Shown here in pieces: positions 58,442 through 62,419 of a stretch of DNA of 62,419 nucleotides (its first letter is position 1; each line of letters starts with the position of its first letter). The notes under the pieces are model-generated. The model did no database searches. It was not told the DNA's origin and worked only from the letters and a program-made list of their open reading frames with translations. This stretch comes from Candidatus Calditenuis fumarioli. Its GTDB lineage: Archaea > Thermoproteota > Nitrososphaeria_A > Caldarchaeales > Calditenuaceae. The position numbers and the translations under genes were made by a program. Location: NCBI GenBank assembly GCA_030059665.1, contig JANVYR010000001.1, positions 769,668-832,086 on the forward strand, read 5' to 3'.

Positions 58442-59489
58442 CGTGACGAGCTTCTACCTCAGCAGCAAGGAGTTCCTCGCGAAGTACCCCTTCCACTCGA
58501 GGGCCAGGGGGTATGTGACGCTAGCCGACCTCTCCGTGGACGAGCTGGTCAGGGGAGGTGGGGAGCTCGTGGTCGCCGAGAGGAGGATAGTTCGGGCGCT
58601 GGAGCGCGGTGAGGACGCGGGGGCCGTGATGCACTCCGATGACCCCGACGAGGAGATCGTGAGCTTCCCGATGGCAGTTCTCCTGGCCGCTGCGGTCGGA
58701 GACAGGTGGTTGCAGAGGAGGTTGGCTCTGTACGAGTCGAGGAGGGCCGAGGCCTTCCTCCAGTCGGACGACGACGCGGCCCTGCACGAGGTTCTCAGCG
58801 ACCTGGGTATCACGGCATCGAGGTGCGGGCGTGACGAGGAGGACAGGACCGGATATCCGTACAAGATCTCGGTCGCAGACTACCTGCGGCTGATCAGGGG
58901 ACTCGACGGCGCGGAGTGGAGGCTGGTGAACAGGACCGTGTGGCGAGGCTGGGTCTTCACGACGAGGTCCGAGCTGGTGAGGCTGGTCGCCGAGGAGATA
59001 GAGTCGAGGATCCTGAGGCGGCTCGAGGAGGTCAAGGTGCCCAGGGTTCCGGAGCAAATCAGGGAGGTCGTCGAGAGGATCAGGGGGATGCTGGCGTCGA
59101 GGTACGCCAGGAGGCTGCCCTCCGCGGAGGTCTCGAGGGACGAGGCGACGTGGCCTCCCTGCATGCTGGCGCTTAAGAGCGCGCTGCTCTCGGGCTCCAA
59201 GGTCGGTCACTTCGGGAACTTCGCCTTCGCGGCCTTCCTCCTCTCCGCTGGGTACAGCGTCGAGGACGTGGTCTCCTTCTACGCCCAGAGGCCGGACTTC
59301 AACGAGAGGATCGCGCGCTACCAGGTGGAGCACATAGCTGGCATGAGGGGTTCGAGGACCAAGTACTCGGTGCCCTCGTGCCAGACGATGAGGGCCCACG
59401 GTCTCTGCATAGAGGACGGTAGGCTGTGCCCCAAGGGGATCAGGAACCCGAGGCAGTACGCGCGGTTGAGGGGAAGGACCACCGGGTGA
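58431..59489 (+). CDS. priL: DNA primase large subunit PriL
   Basis: 352 residues. The N-terminal regulatory domain has FYLSSKEFLAKYPF. The C-terminal Fe-S domain contains four cysteines: WPPCMLAL near 242, then VPSCQTMRAHGLC near 315-325 and LCPKGIRNPRQY. These bind the 4Fe-4S cluster of archaeal and eukaryotic primase. It acts with PriS (not in this window). It ends the aIF2-alpha operon. Confidence 0.93.
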   Translation: MARDVTSFYLSSKEFLAKYPFHSRARGYVTLADLSVDELVRGGGELVVAERRIVRALERGEDAGAVMHSDDPDEEIVSFPMAVLLAAAVGDRWLQRRLALYESRRAEAFLQSDDDAALHEVLSDLGITASRCGRDEEDRTGYPYKISVADYLRLIRGLDGAEWRLVNRTVWRGWVFTTRSELVRLVAEEIESRILRRLEEVKVPRVPEQIREVVERIRGMLASRYARRLPSAEVSRDEATWPPCMLALKSALLSGSKVGHFGNFAFAAFLLSAGYSVEDVVSFYAQRPDFNERIARYQVEHIAGMRGSRTKYSVPSCQTMRAHGLCIEDGRLCPKGIRNPRQYARLRGRTTG

Positions 59490-59582
59490 GGGGCCGAGGT
59501 CGAATCCTGCAGAAGGGATCCGCTCGCTCGGTAAGGGTGAGGTGGGAGCGCGAGGCATCAGCTTTGCCGGTGCGGAACCAGG

Positions 59583-59590
59583 TTCATATG
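59583..59590 (+). promoter_or_regulatory. TATA box of the CBS-HPF-like gene
   Basis: TTCATATG, centred 30 bases before the TTG at 59616; near-leaderless transcript. Confidence 0.55.
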
Positions 59591-59615
59591 AGGCTCCTCG
59601 CCTTCCTTCACCGGG

Positions 59616-60788
59616 TTGGGCGCAAGGGAGCTTCCGAAGGTGGGCGAGGTGATGAGGAGGGACTTCGTCCCGATAGACGCCGATGAGCCGCTGATCAAGG
59701 CCGCGAGCCTCTTCTCCGAGACGGACGCTGACGTCCTGGTCGTCGTCTCGGGTGGAAAGGTGCTGGGCGTGCTGACCGAGAGGGCCCTGCTCAGACCCAG
59801 GGTCAACCTCGTCCAGACCAAGTGCAGGACCTTCGCCGTCCCCTCCCCGAGGATCACGCCGGATGACGCGGTCTCGAGGGCCGCGAGGCTGATGAGGGAG
59901 AACAACCTGAAGGCGGCTCCGGTCGTGAACGAGCGCGACGAGCCCGTTGGCGTCGTGGGGGTGCTCGACCTCGTGACCTCGGTCCCTGACGTCTTCTCGA
60001 GGATCAAGGTCAGGGACGTCATGACCTCTGACCCCATCACGGTCAGCGCCGACGACTCCATAGGCCGTGCCATAGCGCTGATGAGGGACGAGGGGATCTC
60101 GAGGCTCCCGGTGGTGGAGGACGGTCGGCTCGTGGGCATCCTGACGCTCCACGACGTGATAGTCAAGGTCCTCGGCCCGAGGGTTAGGGCGACGATCGGT
60201 GAGGTCTCCGGTGAGAAAATCTACACCCTCGGAAACAGGGTGAGGGAGCTGATGCATTCGCCCGTGATAACCGCGAGGAGCGACGAGCCCCTGATCGAGG
60301 CCGTTCGGAGGATGGCGCACCACGACGTCTCCTCCCTCGTGGTGGTCGACGGCGACCGGATCTCCGGCATCCTGACCAGGACCGACGTCCTCGAGCCGCT
60401 GGCAGCGCTGGACGTCAGAGAGGAGGAAGGGATCTCTGTGCAGGTCACCTACAAGCTCACCAACGTCTCCGACCGGGACAAGGAGGAGCTGATGGAGGCG
60501 GTGAGGAGCTTCCTGAGGAGGTACAGGGAGACGATCGGCGTCGGCACCCTCACCCTGCACTTCAAGGAGCACCGCGAGAAGCACGGAGACGTCCACCTGA
60601 TCCACTGCAGGGCAAGGCTGAACACGGACTCCTGGAGGCTGGTGGCGGTCGGTGAGGGCTGGTCCCTCGCGCTTGCGGCGAAGGCCGCGCTCAGCAGGAT
60701 CGAGCGCCAGCTGACCGTCAGCAAGGAGCTGGCCAGGAGTTACGAGCTCCTCAGGGAGGACCTGCTGGAGCTGGCGGAGCGTTACTGA
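59616..60788 (+). CDS. Four-CBS-domain protein with C-terminal HPF/RaiA-like domain
   Basis: 390 residues from a TTG at 59616. Four CBS repeats span about 8-65, 72-130, 131-190 and 207-262, each with a V-G-V/I-L-T turn (for example VLGVLTERALL, VVGVLDLVTS, LVGILTLHDVI, ISGILTRTDVL). The last 100 residues (VQVTYKLTNVSDRDKEELME, HGDVHLIHCRARLN, SLALAAKAALSRIERQL) follow the beta-alpha-beta-beta-beta-alpha plan of hibernation-promoting factor (HPF/RaiA), whose last helix ends D-AAIDxAxxKLERQL. CBS pairs bind adenine nucleotides, so the protein could couple energy state to ribosome activity, a known theme in the archaeal factor Dri. Confidence 0.72.
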   Translation: MGARELPKVGEVMRRDFVPIDADEPLIKAASLFSETDADVLVVVSGGKVLGVLTERALLRPRVNLVQTKCRTFAVPSPRITPDDAVSRAARLMRENNLKAAPVVNERDEPVGVVGVLDLVTSVPDVFSRIKVRDVMTSDPITVSADDSIGRAIALMRDEGISRLPVVEDGRLVGILTLHDVIVKVLGPRVRATIGEVSGEKIYTLGNRVRELMHSPVITARSDEPLIEAVRRMAHHDVSSLVVVDGDRISGILTRTDVLEPLAALDVREEEGISVQVTYKLTNVSDRDKEELMEAVRSFLRRYRETIGVGTLTLHFKEHREKHGDVHLIHCRARLNTDSWRLVAVGEGWSLALAAKAALSRIERQLTVSKELARSYELLREDLLELAERY

Positions 60789-60792
60789 GGTC

Positions 60793-61302
60793 TTGTCCGG
60801 TTACCCCGGTGCTCCGAGGGGAGGGCCCGACACCGCCGCGGTCGCTGCGGTCATCGATCCCTCGAGGGCCCTGCTCGTGGTGAAGAGGTCCGAGAGGGAG
60901 GGTGACCCGTGGTCAGGTCACTGGGCCCTTCCGGGAGGGAGGTGGAGGGAGGGAGACAGGGACCTGGGGGAGACGATCCGGAGGGAGGTGCTGGAGGAGA
61001 CCAGCATAGACCTCGCCGCAGGAGAGCCGATCGGGTGGTTCGGTCCCTTCTCGCCGAGCAACAGGCCCGAGCTGAGGGTGAGCGTTCTGGCGGTAACGTT
61101 CCGTACCAGGCCGGAGGTCCTCCTCGGCGACGAGCTGGTTGACCACCGCTGGGTCAGCGTCAGGTCGATGTCCCTCGAGACCAGGAGGGTGATGACGTCC
61201 TTCGGCCCCAGGGACGTAGAGGCCTTCGTCAGCGGCGACGTCCTGATCTGGGGACTGACCGCTCGGATCATCAGGGCGCTGATCGGTGCTGGCGTCCTGT
61301 AG
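60793..61302 (+). CDS. Nudix hydrolase
   Basis: 169 residues from a TTG at 60793, four bases after the CBS gene. The Nudix box is GGRWREGDRDLGETIRREVL continuing EETSIDL, matching G-x5-E-x7-R-E-U-x-E-E-x-G/S-U with Ser for the last Gly. Upstream LVVKRSEREGDPWSGHWALP is the substrate strand. It hydrolyses a nucleoside diphosphate linked to another moiety; the substrate is unknown. Confidence 0.88.
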   Translation: MSGYPGAPRGGPDTAAVAAVIDPSRALLVVKRSEREGDPWSGHWALPGGRWREGDRDLGETIRREVLEETSIDLAAGEPIGWFGPFSPSNRPELRVSVLAVTFRTRPEVLLGDELVDHRWVSVRSMSLETRRVMTSFGPRDVEAFVSGDVLIWGLTARIIRALIGAGVL

Positions 61303-61362
61303 GACCGCTCCTCTCCTCGGGACGTTGCGGAGTTCCTCAACGATCGCGGGTCACGCGAAATC

Positions 61363-61369
61363 TAATTAT
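61363..61369 (+). promoter_or_regulatory. TATA box of mtnA
   Basis: TAATTAT centred 26 bases before the GTG at 61392; exact leaderless spacing. Confidence 0.65.
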
Positions 61370-61391
61370 CGCGCATGGCTGCCGGTGAAAC

Positions 61392-62419
61392 GTGCGGGAG
61401 CTCAGGACGCTCTACTGGAAGGGGTCGAGTCTCTACCTGATCGACCAGAAGGCCCTCCCTCACCGGCTCAGGTACGTGGCCCTCACCGATTACAGGCAGG
61501 TCGCCCGGGCGATCAAGGACATGACGGTCCGCGGTGCGCCGGCGATAGGCGTCGCTGCCGCATACGGGCTCGCGCTGGCCGCGCTCAGGGCGAAGAGTTC
61601 CGATCCCCAGAAGGTTCTGGAGAAGCTGCAACGGGCCGCGGACGTCCTGAGGTCCACGAGGCCGACAGCGGTCAACCTCTTCTGGGCGATTGAGCGCGTG
61701 ATGGCGAGGGCCGAGGCCGCCGCGAAGAACGGCGAGGACATCGCCCGTGCGGTGTTGGAGGAGGCCCACGCGATCGCTGAGGAGGACGTCAGGGTGAACA
61801 GGGCCATCGGCGAGCACGGCGCCAAGCTGATCAAGGACGGCGCGCGGGTGATGACGTACTGCAACGCAGGTGCCCTGGCCACGGTCGGGTACGGGACGGC
61901 GCTCGGGGTGATCAGGGCCGCGGTCGAGCAGGGGAAGAGGGTCTTCGTCTACGTGCCGGAAACGAGGCCTAAGCTCCAGGGAGCGAGGCTCACGTCCTTC
62001 GAGCTCAAGCTCGAGGGGATAGAACACAGGGTGATACCCGACAACACGGCGGCCTACCTGATGAGCAGGGGCGAGGTGGACCTGATCGTTGTCGGCGCTG
62101 ACAGGATCCTGGCCTCCTCCGGTCACGTCATCAACAAGATCGGCACCCTATCGCTCGCGATCGCGGCCAACTACTTCAACGTCCCCTTCTACGTCGCAGC
62201 GCCCGTCAGCACGATCGACTTCAGACGGACACTCAGCGAGGTCAGGATCGAGGAGCGAGATGAGAGGGAGGTGCTCGAGGTGATGGGCAGGAGGATAGCT
62301 CCGAAGGGCGCGAGGGCGGTCAACTACGCCTTCGACGTGACGCCTCCGAACCTCGTGAAGGGCATCATCACCGAGAAGGGGATCTTCAGCCCGACCGAGC
62401 TCCACAAGCTCCAGCCCTC
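61392..62419 (+). CDS. mtnA: Methylthioribose-1-phosphate isomerase (3' end outside window)
   Basis: At least 342 codons from the GTG at 61392, running off the window. The start fits the TAATTAT box exactly. IKDMTVRGAPAIGVAAAYGL near 40, RPTAVNLFWAIERV near 95, the catalytic cysteine in TYCNAGALATVGYG near 160, and VGADRILASSGHVINKIG with the active-site aspartate. The TVRGAPAIGVAAA and CNAGALATVGYG motifs fit MtnA better than ribose-1,5-bisphosphate isomerase. It converts 5-methylthioribose 1-phosphate to the ribulose form in methionine salvage; related archaeal isomerases act in nucleotide salvage. Confidence 0.88.
   Translation, partial: MRELRTLYWKGSSLYLIDQKALPHRLRYVALTDYRQVARAIKDMTVRGAPAIGVAAAYGLALAALRAKSSDPQKVLEKLQRAADVLRSTRPTAVNLFWAIERVMARAEAAAKNGEDIARAVLEEAHAIAEEDVRVNRAIGEHGAKLIKDGARVMTYCNAGALATVGYGTALGVIRAAVEQGKRVFVYVPETRPKLQGARLTSFELKLEGIEHRVIPDNTAAYLMSRGEVDLIVVGADRILASSGHVINKIGTLSLAIAANYFNVPFYVAAPVSTIDFRRTLSEVRIEERDEREVLEVMGRRIAPKGARAVNYAFDVTPPNLVKGIITEKGIFSPTELHKLQP

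Noticed and set aside
59490..59520. GGTCGAATCCTGCAG resembles a tRNA T-arm
   Set aside because: The flanking bases do not form a T stem and no acceptor or anticodon arm exists upstream.
58521..60605. Very long minus-strand open frame opposite priL and the CBS gene
   Set aside because: Shadow frame produced by high G+C third positions; the translation is Pro/Arg/Leu-rich low complexity and the sense genes have clear domains.

Overview
The window is a GC-rich stretch of an archaeal chromosome, carrying mostly core genes. The evidence is a TATA-driven, largely leaderless gene architecture, RNA polymerase subunits Rpo3 and Rpo4, ribosomal proteins eL18, uL13, eL21 and uS8, aIF2-alpha, Nop10, PriL, topoisomerase VI B, TmcA, tRNA-splicing endonuclease, and the HMG-CoA synthase/thiolase/DUF35 trio. 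Heavy use of AGG for arginine and a protein disulfide oxidoreductase suggest a thermophile of the TACK group (Nitrososphaeria/Thermoproteota-like). The species cannot be fixed from the sequence alone.

Layout. 1-965: the end of an ATP sulfurylase gene and a TauE/SafE exporter. 966-4982: a more AT-rich island with membrane proteins, a GT-C-type glycosyltransferase and a secreted CHRD protein. 4983-9716: a B12-type radical SAM enzyme, a processive GT2 synthase, a partner membrane protein and an unknown beta-rich protein. 9781-19224: a flavin oxidoreductase, a CbiX-like chelatase and a heme operon hemA-C-D-B-L-E, followed by a HemJ/CopD-like membrane protein and an AhbD-like radical SAM enzyme. 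19502-24710: M19 dipeptidase, tRNA-Pro, MptD, a Dps-like ferritin, TmcA and an aKMT-like methyltransferase. 24778-30445: two RibU-like ECF S-components around an ArsR-type regulator with a palindromic operator, then an ABC exporter with a large surface protein. 30602-36010: SdhA, a YqaA-type membrane protein, Top6B and a GlpC-like Fe-S protein.

36014-49588: a DprA-like/phosphoribosyltransferase pair resembling the bacterial ShosTA toxin-antitoxin, then uS8, SerA, an ABC ATPase with a detached accessory domain, the eL21-Rpo4-DUF655 operon, threonine synthase, MoaD, a split NuoJ plus NuoK, a DRG GTPase, an HD hydrolase, GlyRS, a membrane protein with a C4HC3 zinc finger, and an Lrp regulator. 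49687-62419: the mevalonate-entry operon, PDO, the Rpo3-eL18-uL13 operon, PhoU-like and EndA genes, the aIF2-alpha-nop10-HD-priL operon, a CBS protein with a C-terminal HPF-like domain, a Nudix hydrolase, and the start of mtnA.

The most interesting candidates are the DprA/PRTase pair, the mixed heme-finishing module, the CBS-HPF-like fusion (possible energy-sensing ribosome hibernation factor), the zinc-finger membrane protein, and the ECF/ArsR locus with its 16-bp palindrome. No CRISPR array, insertion sequence or rRNA was seen.
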